From Maribacter aquimaris (lineage in GTDB: Bacteria > Bacteroidota > Bacteroidia > Flavobacteriales > Flavobacteriaceae): a stretch of 64,000 nt of DNA. Position 1 is the stretch's first letter; each line of letters starts with the position of its first letter. The stretch lies in contig NZ_JABTCF010000012.1 of assembly GCF_014596745.1 (NCBI RefSeq), positions 1-64,000 on the forward strand, written 5' to 3'. Below the pieces are notes generated by a model. It worked only from the letters and a program-made list of their open reading frames with translations, was not told the origin of the DNA and ran no database searches. The translations under genes were made by a program, and so were the position numbers. Positions 25,706 to 34,925 of the stretch are shown in pieces.

Positions 25706-26635
25706 ATGACCGATCAAATAGCAATTGGGGCAGATATTGGTGGAAGCCATATTACGAGCGCAGCTGTTAATTTAAGAACCTTTGAAATTCTTGAAAATAC
25801 GACGTTTTCTGCTAAAATAGACAATAAGGCATCGAAGGATGTGATTATGCAAGACTGGTGCAAGGCCATAAACAAAACCATTGAAAGTGCTTCATTGCAA
25901 ACTAGAGCGGATATAGGTTTTGCGATTCCTGGGCCATTCAATTATAAAACAGGAGTAGCCCTTTTCCAGGGAGAGAATGATAAGTATGAAAGCTTGTATA
26001 ATGTTTCTGTACCTGAAGAACTGCCTAAGTTCATTAACAGCGAAAAAGTAAGCCTAAGGTTTCTGAACGATGCCACCTCTTTTGGTGTAGGGGTATCCAC
26101 TCAAGGAAAGGCAAAAAAATGCAAAAGGGTTATTGTTGTTACACTGGGAACTGGTTTTGGTTCTGCTTTTATCAACAATGGTGTGCCCCAAGTAAATTCT
26201 AAGGACGTACCTGAAGATGGTTGTTTATGGGATAAATCCTATAAAGCAGGAATAGGCGATGATTATTTCTCTACCCGTTGGTGTATTGAAAGGTATTATG
26301 AAATTACTTCTAAACGTGTAAAGGGTGTAAAGGAAATCGCTGCGGCGGATACCGATGATTCAAGAAGGGTTTTCAATGAATTTGGTGCTAATATGGCTGA
26401 ATTCATGATACCATTCATTAAAAAGTTCCAAGCGGAAATTATTGTCATGGGTGGCAATATCTCAAAGGCCAGTGACCTTTTCTTGCCAAGACTAAAGAGC
26501 GATTTACAAAAGGCGGATTTACAATTGGAGTTTGAAGTGTCTCCCTTGCTGGAAGATGCGGCCATAATCGGTAGTGCCAAACTTTTTGTGAACGACTTTT
26601 GGAATGTAGTAAAAAATGAACTCCCTGAAATTTAA
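25706..26635 (+). CDS. ROK-family sugar kinase, probable mannokinase
   Basis: A 309-residue cytoplasmic sugar kinase. The ATP-binding GADIGGSH is at about 8-15, NDATSFGVG with the catalytic Asp122 lies at 121-129, and TLGTGFGSAF follows at about 146. The usual ROK zinc motif (C-x-C-G-x2-G-C) and the E-x-G-H preceding it are absent; the region reads EDGCLWDKSYKAG instead. Its place between a GH92 gene and a sugar permease points to phosphorylation of mannose to feed the isomerase. Substrate is inferred. Confidence 0.82.
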   Translation: MTDQIAIGADIGGSHITSAAVNLRTFEILENTTFSAKIDNKASKDVIMQDWCKAINKTIESASLQTRADIGFAIPGPFNYKTGVALFQGENDKYESLYNVSVPEELPKFINSEKVSLRFLNDATSFGVGVSTQGKAKKCKRVIVVTLGTGFGSAFINNGVPQVNSKDVPEDGCLWDKSYKAGIGDDYFSTRWCIERYYEITSKRVKGVKEIAAADTDDSRRVFNEFGANMAEFMIPFIKKFQAEIIVMGGNISKASDLFLPRLKSDLQKADLQLEFEVSPLLEDAAIIGSAKLFVNDFWNVVKNELPEI

Positions 26636-26646
26636 AATAATTATAT

Positions 26647-27813
26647 ATGGCTACCAATAAAATACAACTGAACAAATTTTTCCCAGTATTCCTGACCTTC
26701 ATTATTATGGGGTTTGTTGATATCGTGGGCGTTTCAACAGGATACGTACAGAAAGATTTCGATCTTTCAGATTCCATGGCACAGTTTATCCCATCCATGG
26801 TGTTCATATGGTTTTTCGTCTTTTCGATTCCCGTAGGTGTACTACAAGATAAGATTGGGAAAAAGAAAATGATGAACCTCGGTATTATGATCACTATTTT
26901 TGGACTTATCCTACCGTTTATCTATTACTCTTTTGTGGTGATTTTGATTGCCTTTGTCTTTATGGGAATCGGTAATACCATTGTACAGGTCGCGGCAAGT
27001 CCATTGCTACAGGAAGTGACCCCAAAGGAGAAACTCTCGAGTTTTTTAAGTCTTTCCCAATTTATGAAGGCCATCACTTCATTGACAGGGCCTATCATTG
27101 CCACTTATATGGCAATTACATATGAAAAGTGGATCCTTGTATTCGCCGTATACGCTGTGATATCATTGGTCAATCTGCTTTGGCTTTCTGGTACCAAGAT
27201 AGATGAGAGCATAAAATCGGAAACTCCGGCTACCTTTGCATCCTGTATGAAACTGCTGACCAACAAGTTTGTACTTGCGATGGTAATCGCAATATTCCTT
27301 ATTGTTGGGGCCGATGTGGGAATGAATTCCAACATTCAAGGATTCCTCATGAAGCTTCACGGACTCACGCTCGAAAATGCATCATACGGTATAAGTATTT
27401 ACTTTACGGCCTTAATGATCAGTAGGTTTGTTGGGGCCATTTTACTCCAATTCCTAAAACCTATTTTCTTTTTGGTAACTACTACGGTTTTGGCCATTAT
27501 AGGTACTTTGATGATCATGTTCTCTTCTACCGAGATGATGGCGTATATCGCTATTTTCATTGTAGGTTTGGGAGCAGGAAATCTATTTCCATTGATATTC
27601 TCTATTGCCATAAATAAAATGCCCTCAAGATCAAATGAAATATCAGGATTGTTGATTATGGCCATCGTAGGTGGGGCCGTAGTACCTCCGATTATGGGCT
27701 TTGTTAGTTCCAGCTCTGGAATTATGGGAAGCCTTGTGGTACTTTTAGTGTGTTTTGCATATATGTTGATCATACCATTTACGGCCAAGCAGGATAAGGT
27801 AGAAAAGGCCTAG
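26647..27813 (+). CDS. MFS sugar permease
   Basis: A 388-residue membrane protein with about 12 predicted helices and the loop motif GVLQDKIGKKK after helix 2, typical of the major facilitator superfamily. It resembles sugar:proton symporters of the FucP/GlcP type. It starts 11 nt after the kinase, so it belongs to the operon and is the most likely importer of free mannose across the inner membrane. A terminator follows at 27844. Confidence 0.88.
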   Translation: MATNKIQLNKFFPVFLTFIIMGFVDIVGVSTGYVQKDFDLSDSMAQFIPSMVFIWFFVFSIPVGVLQDKIGKKKMMNLGIMITIFGLILPFIYYSFVVILIAFVFMGIGNTIVQVAASPLLQEVTPKEKLSSFLSLSQFMKAITSLTGPIIATYMAITYEKWILVFAVYAVISLVNLLWLSGTKIDESIKSETPATFASCMKLLTNKFVLAMVIAIFLIVGADVGMNSNIQGFLMKLHGLTLENASYGISIYFTALMISRFVGAILLQFLKPIFFLVTTTVLAIIGTLMIMFSSTEMMAYIAIFIVGLGAGNLFPLIFSIAINKMPSRSNEISGLLIMAIVGGAVVPPIMGFVSSSSGIMGSLVVLLVCFAYMLIIPFTAKQDKVEKA

Positions 27814-27843
27814 CTTATAATAGAATCATTTTTATATTCCAAG

Positions 27844-27872
27844 AATCCCCATATTGTTTATGGGGATTTTTG
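27844..27872 (+). terminator. Terminator at the end of the mannoside operon
   Basis: A perfect 10-bp stem, AATCCCCATA (27844-27853) and TATGGGGATT (27859-27868), with a 5-nt loop, followed by TTTTGC. Confidence 0.88.
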
Positions 27873-27912
27873 CTTTCATTTACATACTTTTAGTTTTGAA
27901 GACCTTTCAATT

Positions 27913-28380
27913 ATGGTAGAAATAGAGCGTAAATATTTGGTTAGGAATACTTCCTATAGGGAAGAGGCAATCTCCCAAAAAAGGATAGTGCAAGGGTTCC
28001 TGAATACCGACCCCAATAGAACGGTACGTGTACGGATCAAGGGAGATGAGGGTTTCTTGACCGTTAAGGGCATTTCCAATGCTTCGGGCACTACAAGGTT
28101 CGAATGGGAAACGGGCATTAAGGTCGAGGAGGCAGAAGCGTTACTTCAACTTTGTGAACCCTCGGTCATCGATAAAATAAGGTATGAAATCCCAAATGGG
28201 AAGTATCTGTTTGAAGTGGATGAATTTCATGGGGCCAATAAGGGATTGACCATCGCCGAAATCGAGTTGGGGAATGAAAAAGACATTTTTGAACGCCCCG
28301 ATTGGCTTGGGGAGGAAGTGACAGGTGATATAAGATATTATAATTCTCAATTGAGCAAAAATCCTTTTACTGAATGGTAG
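27913..28380 (+). CDS. CYTH domain protein
   Basis: A 155-residue protein with the N-terminal ExExK motif (VEIERKYLV) and the conserved TVRVRIKGDEGFLTVKG and FEVDEFHG segments of the CYTH tunnel fold. Bacterial members are inorganic triphosphatases or related hydrolases acting on triphosphate in the cytoplasm. It has its own unit between two terminators. Confidence 0.92.
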   Translation: MVEIERKYLVRNTSYREEAISQKRIVQGFLNTDPNRTVRVRIKGDEGFLTVKGISNASGTTRFEWETGIKVEEAEALLQLCEPSVIDKIRYEIPNGKYLFEVDEFHGANKGLTIAEIELGNEKDIFERPDWLGEEVTGDIRYYNSQLSKNPFTEW

Positions 28381-28398
28381 CGGTTTTTCTCATAAAAC

Positions 28399-28445
28399 AA
28401 ACCCTTTAACATGAGTCAAATAGATTCATGCCAAAGGGTTTTAAT
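28399..28445. terminator. Bidirectional terminator between the CYTH and efflux genes
   Basis: AAACCCTTT and AAAGGGTTT pair with additional CATGA/TCATG pairing inside; a T-rich tail follows on both strands, so it can end the CYTH gene and the convergent efflux operon. Confidence 0.6.
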
Positions 28446-28471
28446 TTCCTTTTTCAATGGTTTTTTTCTGG

Positions 28472-28495
28472 GCTTAACCAAATCATTGGTTAAGC
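28472..28495. other. Perfect 10-bp inverted repeat near the efflux operon 3' end
   Basis: GCTTAACCAA (28472-28481) and TTGGTTAAGC (28486-28495) with a 4-nt loop, 17 nt from the stop of the efflux channel gene. No T-run follows on either strand, so it may protect an mRNA end rather than terminate. Confidence 0.5.
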
Positions 28496-28511
28496 ACCAG
28501 CACTATCTTCA

Positions 28512-29915
28512 TTACTGCCATCCACCGCCTAATGAACGGTATAACTCTACGGTTGCCGATAACTGTGAAAGTTTATTGCTTACCAAACTCAATTCAGCAT
28601 TCAAGGCATTTTCCCTGGCCGTCAACAAATCGAGATAAGTTAAGTAACCGCTGTTCAATAATTCTTGGGAATTATCTTCAGCCCTACGCAATGCTACGAC
28701 CTGTTTTGATATGAATGTTTCTTTTTCCAGCGATATATTATAATCATACAAGGCCTCTGAAACTTCTTTTCCCGCAATTAAAAGGGCTTTTTTAAAGTCC
28801 AATAAAGCTTGTTCCTGATTGGCTTTGGATACCTCGTAGGCCGTTCTTACCTTTCTTCCATTGAATATGGGTTGGGTAAGTCCACCCACCAAATTGGCGA
28901 AAATAGAACTGGAGTCTATCCAATTATCCAACTCCAAACTTTGAAAACCGCTATTTGCGGAGAGTGTGATCGAAGGATAAAAATTACTTCTTGCCACATT
29001 GGTAAGTTCAAAACTATTTACCAAAGCATATTCGGCCTGCAAAATATCGGGGCGGTTTCTCAATAATAAAGAAGGAACGCCAAGTTTCATTTCATCGGCC
29101 AAGGTTTGGTCTTCGAGCGTACTACGAGGGTAGTATTGCGGTTCTTCACCCAATAATAAACCCAACGTGTTTTCTGTGATAAAAAGTGAATTTTTAAGGT
29201 CTAACAATTGACTTTGGGCACCATAGAGTTGTGCGGCGGTTTGATCTACCCCAACTTGATTTGCTTGTCCCGCATCTTTAAGGGCCTTAATGGTCTCAAG
29301 GCTACTTGAACGGTTTATAATGGTTTCTTCAGTGACCTTTATCTGTTGATCTAGGGCCAAAAGCTGATAATAAGTAATCGCTATTTGGGCAACTAAGTCT
29401 GTTTTTACCGCCTTATGGGCAGCAACGGTTTGTAAATAGCTGGCATCACTTGCTCTTTTGCTGCTTCTAATCTTACCCCAGATATCAGCTTCCCAGGATA
29501 AGGCCCCAGTAATATCAAACTGATTGTAGGGTTGGGTGAACAAACTTCCGAATTGGCCGTTTTCACTGTTCCTGGCAGTTCTTGTAGCTGTTGCCGAAGC
29601 ATTCAAGGTGGGAAAGTATCCCATTTTCCCCTGTTTAACATAGGCCTCAGCAGCATTTATACGCTGCAAGGCTATCCTAATATCCAAATTGTTCTCCAAT
29701 CCTTTTTCGATATAGGTTTTTAGATATTCATCGGAAAATAGGTCTTTGTAAGAAACCGATGCGAACGAAACACTGTCTTGTGGAAGCTGATCGGTCCTAA
29801 AAAGATTTTCGGTCTCCACAGTTGGCCTTTCGTAGGTTTTCGCCACAAAACAGGATTGTAGCAAGAGCGGAAGAAAAGCAACTAGTATAAGTTTATTTGT
29901 AACTATTTTTTTCAT
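28512..29915 (-). CDS. TolC-like outer membrane efflux channel, OprM/NodT type
   Basis: A 467-residue outer membrane protein of a tripartite pump. The lipoprotein-type signal ends LLLQSC (Cys22). The rest has the two long-coiled-coil repeats of the TolC fold (for example VSKANQEQALLDFKKALLIAGKEV), with the LRNRPDILQAEYALV segment near 290 typical of the NodT subgroup. It is last in the operon, 2 nt after the RND gene. Confidence 0.93.
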   Translation of the reverse strand: MKKIVTNKLILVAFLPLLLQSCFVAKTYERPTVETENLFRTDQLPQDSVSFASVSYKDLFSDEYLKTYIEKGLENNLDIRIALQRINAAEAYVKQGKMGYFPTLNASATATRTARNSENGQFGSLFTQPYNQFDITGALSWEADIWGKIRSSKRASDASYLQTVAAHKAVKTDLVAQIAITYYQLLALDQQIKVTEETIINRSSSLETIKALKDAGQANQVGVDQTAAQLYGAQSQLLDLKNSLFITENTLGLLLGEEPQYYPRSTLEDQTLADEMKLGVPSLLLRNRPDILQAEYALVNSFELTNVARSNFYPSITLSANSGFQSLELDNWIDSSSIFANLVGGLTQPIFNGRKVRTAYEVSKANQEQALLDFKKALLIAGKEVSEALYDYNISLEKETFISKQVVALRRAEDNSQELLNSGYLTYLDLLTARENALNAELSLVSNKLSQLSATVELYRSLGGGWQ

Positions 29916-29917
29916 CG

Positions 29918-32900
29918 TTATTGTTCTTTTATTTCTGGAATTTCTTGGTTAGGGGCACCCGTTACCTTTTCTTGTAATGTTTGGAAGATGACATATAGGG
30001 CAGGAATTATCAATACCCCGAATAGGGTTCCGATCAACATGCCCCCAACGGCACTCATACCAATAGATTGGTTACCCACGGCACCGATACCTCTTGATAA
30101 GGCCAATGGCATTAAACCAAAGATAAAGGCGAATGATGTCATTAGAATGGGTCGAAGCCTGGCTTTGGCACCATGGATTGCAGATTCCATTATAGACATA
30201 CCGTGTTTTCTACGCTGTAGTGCAAATTCAACAATTAGAATCGCATTCTTGGATAGCAGTCCGATCAACATGATCAAAGCTATCTGAAAATAGATATTGT
30301 TCTCTAAACCTGCAAAATGGATAAATGCTATAGCGCCAGCAATACCTACCGGTAATGATAGTAGTATGGAGAACGGCAAAATATAGGATTCATACTGGGC
30401 ACTCAACAAGAAATAAACAAACACCAAACTCAATATGAAAATAAGGATGGTCTGGCTGCCTGCATTATTTTCTTCCTTGGTAAGTCCGGAATATTCATAG
30501 GTATAATTGTTCGGCAAAACCTTTGCGGAAACTTCCTCAATGGCCTTGATGGCATCCCCTGTACTATATCCTGGATTTAAGGCCCCATTTATTTTCACCG
30601 AGCTGAGCAAATTGAACCTGCTCACCACTTCCGGTCCATAAATTTTCTTTAGGGACACGAATTGTGACACCGGCACCGATTCACCCATTTTATTGGTTAC
30701 GTACATATGGTTCAACGAACCCTCGTCGGCTCTATCCTCTGGTTTTGATTGGATCATGACACGGTATTGTTTACCAAATTTGTTGAAATCCGTAGTGTAT
30801 AAACCTCCGTAATACCCTTGCATCGCATTAAAGACATCAGTAACCGCTAAACCGGCTGATTTTGTTTTCTCTACATCGACCTGCAGTTCATATTGTGGAA
30901 AATTAGGATTGAACTGTGTAATGGCGTATTGTACCTCCGGCCTTGCATTCAAGGCAGCCAAAAATTCATTGGTGGTATTCCCTACGGTTTGCCAATCATC
31001 CGCATCCTTACTCTGTAAGTTCATTTCAAAACCCGTTGAGTTTCCAAATCCCTGAACACTTGGTGGTGTAAAGAAGAAAATACGGGCATCTTTTAGTCCT
31101 GCTGTTTTTGCAAAAAGACTCCCCACAACGGCTTGTACGGATTGTGATGCTTCTTTTCTTTCGGCCCAGTTTTTAAGACGGATAACAGAGAACCCATAGG
31201 AACCCCCACTTACCCTGCTCAACAAACTGAAACCGGTAACGTTCATTCTCGTATCTATAATATCCATGGAAGCATAAATAGAATCCAGTTTTTTAACCGT
31301 TTTCTGGGTCTGTTCCAATGTCGTTCCCGGAGGCAAACTAATATCGGCCATGATAATTCCCCTATCCTCATTGGGAATAAACCCTGAAGGGGTGGTTTTG
31401 AATAATAGGATGGTTATACCTGTGAAAATAACCAGTGAGACTATTGTGATCCATTTTCTTTTGGCAATAAAGCTTACTGAGCCTACATATTTATCGGTAA
31501 TGGCATTAAATCCGGCATTGAAGGATCTATAGAAACGGTGTTTCAAACCCTTATCATGTTCTTCGGATGCTTTGTGCGGCTTTAAAAATAGGGCAGCCAA
31601 AGCCGGACTCAGGGTCAGGGCGTTCACTGCAGAGATCATAATGGCAATAGCCAATGTAATACCGAACTGTTGGTAGAAAACCCCTGAAGACCCATTTATA
31701 AAGGATACTGGAATAAATACGGCTGACATGACCAAGGTTATTGATATAATGGCCCCTGAAATTTCGGACATGGCCGTTTTCGTGGCCGTTTTGGCATTGG
31801 TAGCCCCTGCATCCATCTTGGCGTGTACCGCCTCGACGACCACAATGGCATCATCGACCACAATACCAATGGCCAGTATCATGGCAAAAAGGGTCAACAT
31901 ATTGATGGAGTACCCAAATAAGGAGAGGAAGAAGAACGTACCCACAATCGCTACCGGGACAGCTATTGCCGGTATCAAGGTAGACCTGAAATCCTGTAAG
32001 AATAGGAATACCACGACGAATACCAATAAAAATGCCTCAATCAATGTTTGTATTACGTGTGAGATAGAGGCATCAAGGAAATCCTTGGTATTATAAGGAA
32101 TTACATAATCCAGTCCTTTTGGAAAATCCGCCTTACTTTCTTTTAGAATAGTTTCAATTTCGGTAATGATGTCGTTCGCGTTGGAGCCCGAGGTTTGGAA
32201 TATACCTACAGCGGTACCCGGTTTGCCCATACCTTCATTCTTGGTACCATAATTAAAGGCGCCAAGTTCAATATCCGCAACATCCTTTAAACGTAAGAAC
32301 TGGCCATTGTCTTGGGCTTTGATGATAATATCCTCATATTCCGATATTTCAGATAACCGTCCTTTGTATTTTAGCACATATTCGAAGACCCCATCTGCAT
32401 TTTCCCCGATTTTACCCGTTGCGGCCTCAAGGTTTTGTTCAACAAGTGCACTCTGAATATCCGAGGGCATTAGTTTAAAAGCAGCCATTTTATCGGGTTT
32501 TAACCAAATACGCATTGAATAGTCCTTGGAGCCGAATACGGTTACATTACCAACCCCTTCGATACGTTGCAGCTTAGGTACTAAATTTATCCGTGCGTAG
32601 TTTTCAACGAATGTGGCATCATAATCCTTATTGTCTGAAAACATGGAGAAAAACAACAAGGCACTGGTTTGTGATTTTTGCGTCACCACACCTGTCCTTA
32701 TAACAGCTTCAGGAAGTACACTATTCGCTCTAGCAACCCTATTTTGAACGTTTACCGCGGCAATATCGGGGTCTATACCCAATTTAAAGAATACATTGAT
32801 GGTAGCAGCTCCATCATTACTCGCATTGGAGGTCATATAGGTCATTCCTTCCACACCGTTGATCTGTTCCTCTAAAGGAATAACAACACTGTTGAGTACG

Positions 32901-33067
32901 GTTTCAGCATTTGCCCCTGTGTACGTTGTGGTAACTTGTATTGTAGGCGGTGCGATTTCTGGATATTGTTCAATCGGTAAGGAGGTTAATCCCAAGATTC
33001 CGAGTATGGCAATGATGACCGATATTACCGTAGATAGTACGGGACGATCTATGAATTTTTGAAACAT
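29918..33067 (-). CDS. RND multidrug efflux pump inner membrane protein, AcrB/HAE1 type
   Basis: A 1049-residue proton-driven exporter, the usual size. It begins MFQKFIDRPVLSTVISVIIAILG, has two repeats of six helices with large periplasmic loops, and carries the proton-relay aspartates in GIVVDDAIVVVEAVH of helix 4. The LPVGIAGAIAFIHFAG and LMIGLLSKNAILIVEFA segments are typical. With the fusion and channel proteins it forms a pump across both membranes. Substrates cannot be predicted. Confidence 0.97.
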   Translation of the reverse strand: MFQKFIDRPVLSTVISVIIAILGILGLTSLPIEQYPEIAPPTIQVTTTYTGANAETVLNSVVIPLEEQINGVEGMTYMTSNASNDGAATINVFFKLGIDPDIAAVNVQNRVARANSVLPEAVIRTGVVTQKSQTSALLFFSMFSDNKDYDATFVENYARINLVPKLQRIEGVGNVTVFGSKDYSMRIWLKPDKMAAFKLMPSDIQSALVEQNLEAATGKIGENADGVFEYVLKYKGRLSEISEYEDIIIKAQDNGQFLRLKDVADIELGAFNYGTKNEGMGKPGTAVGIFQTSGSNANDIITEIETILKESKADFPKGLDYVIPYNTKDFLDASISHVIQTLIEAFLLVFVVVFLFLQDFRSTLIPAIAVPVAIVGTFFFLSLFGYSINMLTLFAMILAIGIVVDDAIVVVEAVHAKMDAGATNAKTATKTAMSEISGAIISITLVMSAVFIPVSFINGSSGVFYQQFGITLAIAIMISAVNALTLSPALAALFLKPHKASEEHDKGLKHRFYRSFNAGFNAITDKYVGSVSFIAKRKWITIVSLVIFTGITILLFKTTPSGFIPNEDRGIIMADISLPPGTTLEQTQKTVKKLDSIYASMDIIDTRMNVTGFSLLSRVSGGSYGFSVIRLKNWAERKEASQSVQAVVGSLFAKTAGLKDARIFFFTPPSVQGFGNSTGFEMNLQSKDADDWQTVGNTTNEFLAALNARPEVQYAITQFNPNFPQYELQVDVEKTKSAGLAVTDVFNAMQGYYGGLYTTDFNKFGKQYRVMIQSKPEDRADEGSLNHMYVTNKMGESVPVSQFVSLKKIYGPEVVSRFNLLSSVKINGALNPGYSTGDAIKAIEEVSAKVLPNNYTYEYSGLTKEENNAGSQTILIFILSLVFVYFLLSAQYESYILPFSILLSLPVGIAGAIAFIHFAGLENNIYFQIALIMLIGLLSKNAILIVEFALQRRKHGMSIMESAIHGAKARLRPILMTSFAFIFGLMPLALSRGIGAVGNQSIGMSAVGGMLIGTLFGVLIIPALYVIFQTLQEKVTGAPNQEIPEIKEQ

Positions 33068-33097
33068 GTTTTTTAGATTATATGTTGTGCGGAATAT

Positions 33098-34180
33098 TTA
33101 TTGAATGGGATTAATGGTCATTCCATCCCTTAATTTTGAGACGCCTTCAGTAACAATGGTCGTTCCAGGTTGTATGCCACTGGTTACAATGAATCCTTTT
33201 TCGGTATTTGCGGAAATCCGTATAGGCTTTGTGGTTATGGTGTTGTCATCCTTTACAATGAATATCAACTTATTGCCTTGTAGGTCTATGGTTGCTTTTT
33301 GAGGAATCTCATAGGCATTTTTATAGAGATATGGAATTTTAATCTTACCTGTACTACCACTGGTTAATAGGTTGTTCGGATTTTTAAAATCCACTCGTGC
33401 CGTGGCGCTCCCTGTAGTGCTGTTGATAATTGAATTGATCATGGCAATCTTACCGGGCTCAGGATATTCCTCCCCATTGACCATCACCAATCGTGCATCA
33501 TTGGCGTTCTCAAGGTCAAATTGGTTTTTCTGGTTTAAGGGAATGGACTCCTTGAATTTCAACAATTCTTTTTCGCTAAAGGAAAAGTAGGCACGAACCT
33601 CACTAATATCGGAAACGGTTGTTAGTGGGCTTGCCATGGCAGAACTTACCAAGGCTCCTGTTTTATAGGGTATTTCCCCGATAAAACCGTCAACCGGACT
33701 TGTGATTCTGGAGTAGTTTATATTGGAAACAATGCTTTCATAATTACTTTGCGCTTGTTTTAGTTGGGCTTCTGCAGTTGTTAACTGAACAGGACTAATG
33801 ATATTTTTTTCTACCAAGGGCCTTAACTTGTCCACTTCGACCTGGGCCACATTTACGGCTGCTTTGGCCGCATTGGCATTTTGGTTCATCGTTTGGGTCT
33901 CTAACTTGAACAATAGTTGTCCTTTTTTGATTTTCTGACCCTCCTCAACATGGATGTTTTGTATAAATCCAGATACTTTTGGCCATATTTCCACATTCTG
34001 CTTGCCTTCAAGCGTAGTTGAAAATTCGTTGAATATGGTGATATCTTTTTGGTTTAATGCTTCAACTTTAAGACTTGGTGCAGGCATTTTAGGGCCTGCT
34101 TGCTGCTCTGTGGCCTTTCCGAAACAAGAACTTAATAGTATCAATAGACTAAGGGAACCTATAATTGATATTTTTTTCAT
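33098..34180 (-). CDS. Efflux RND periplasmic adaptor (membrane fusion protein)
   Basis: A 360-residue lipoprotein (LLSSC, Cys16) with the biotinyl-lipoyl-like and alpha-hairpin domains of the AcrA family (VSGFIQNIHVEEGQKIKKGQLLFKL, then SPVDGFIGEIPYKTGALV). The frame is open 19 codons upstream, but the ATG at 34180 gives a proper signal peptide. It is first in the pump operon and lies just after the regulator gene and operator. Confidence 0.93.
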   Translation of the reverse strand: MKKISIIGSLSLLILLSSCFGKATEQQAGPKMPAPSLKVEALNQKDITIFNEFSTTLEGKQNVEIWPKVSGFIQNIHVEEGQKIKKGQLLFKLETQTMNQNANAAKAAVNVAQVEVDKLRPLVEKNIISPVQLTTAEAQLKQAQSNYESIVSNINYSRITSPVDGFIGEIPYKTGALVSSAMASPLTTVSDISEVRAYFSFSEKELLKFKESIPLNQKNQFDLENANDARLVMVNGEEYPEPGKIAMINSIINSTTGSATARVDFKNPNNLLTSGSTGKIKIPYLYKNAYEIPQKATIDLQGNKLIFIVKDDNTITTKPIRISANTEKGFIVTSGIQPGTTIVTEGVSKLRDGMTINPIQ

Positions 34181-34223
34181 TTTAAATGGATAATAATTTG
34201 TTATTAAAGTTTTGTTAATTCTG

Positions 34224-34247
34224 TTGGTTCGGTACAAAACGAACTAA
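34224..34247. promoter_or_regulatory. GbsR-type operator before the efflux operon
   Basis: TTGGTTCG and CGAACTAA around an 8-nt spacer form an imperfect palindrome. The same pattern, TTAGTTCG-N8-CAAACCAA, occurs at 34775-34798 before the regulator gene. Two copies in the two control regions point to one regulator binding both. Confidence 0.65.
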
Positions 34248-34260
34248 CAGTGTAAAAAAA

Positions 34261-34743
34261 TTATTCTTTTAGTGCATTCAGTTGATCTATGGTCTTTAGA
34301 AAAATATCCTTTTGTTCCTTTATACAGTTCATATATATATCCTTCATTTTTTGGCTTGATTTAAATATTTCAGGATTGAACTTTTCGTTGTAATCCGATA
34401 GTTTTTCCATCATTTTCTCTTCATTTTCCAGTTGTTTAAGTGCTTTGCTTAATTTTTTTATCATAAAGGAATCCTTTGCGGCTACCGTGTAGTATCGTTT
34501 CCTGTCCCTTGATTTCGTGAAATATTTAATAAACCCCATCTGTAATAAAAGATTGAGCGAGGTTGATATTGAACTTTTACTTGCACCTCTTCTTGTTAGG
34601 CAATCATCAAAAGTCAACCCGTCCTCTTCTGTCATAATCAACGAGGCAAAAATTCGGGCCGATAGCGGAGGCAAGGAATATTGATTTTCAATATGAATTC
34701 CTAAATCCTCTATAAGTCCTCTTCGATATTCTTCCTTATCCAT
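34261..34743 (-). CDS. GbsR/MarR-family transcriptional regulator
   Basis: A 160-residue regulator with a winged helix-turn-helix (about 25-85, LSARIFASLIMTEEDGLTFDDCLTRRGASKSSISTSLNLLLQMG) and a C-terminal helical dimerisation part. GbsR/MarR proteins usually repress the adjacent transporter. It directly precedes the efflux operon, and its own promoter holds the same palindrome, so self-repression and control of the pump are likely. Confidence 0.9.
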   Translation of the reverse strand: MDKEEYRRGLIEDLGIHIENQYSLPPLSARIFASLIMTEEDGLTFDDCLTRRGASKSSISTSLNLLLQMGFIKYFTKSRDRKRYYTVAAKDSFMIKKLSKALKQLENEEKMMEKLSDYNEKFNPEIFKSSQKMKDIYMNCIKEQKDIFLKTIDQLNALKE

Positions 34744-34763
34744 AATGTTAAGAATTGAAGGCG

Positions 34764-34798
34764 CAAAGATATGGTTAGTTCGGAAAGAACCAAACCAA
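34764..34798 (-). promoter_or_regulatory. Regulator promoter with embedded operator
   Basis: On the minus strand TTTG (34791-34794) and TATCTTTG (34764-34771) lie exactly 19 nt apart, a canonical Bacteroidota promoter. The operator palindrome TTAGTTCG-N8-CAAACCAA (34775-34798) lies between and over these elements, so binding would block polymerase. Confidence 0.72.
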
Positions 34799-34925
34799 AC
34801 GAAACTAATTTTATGTTAAAAAAATATGAAATGAACCTAGAAACCTTAAAATATCCCAATGGTTTGAGGGTTGGTTTTAGGGAGTCGAAATGAATTATAT
34901 TATTGTTGAAGACGGTAAATACGGA

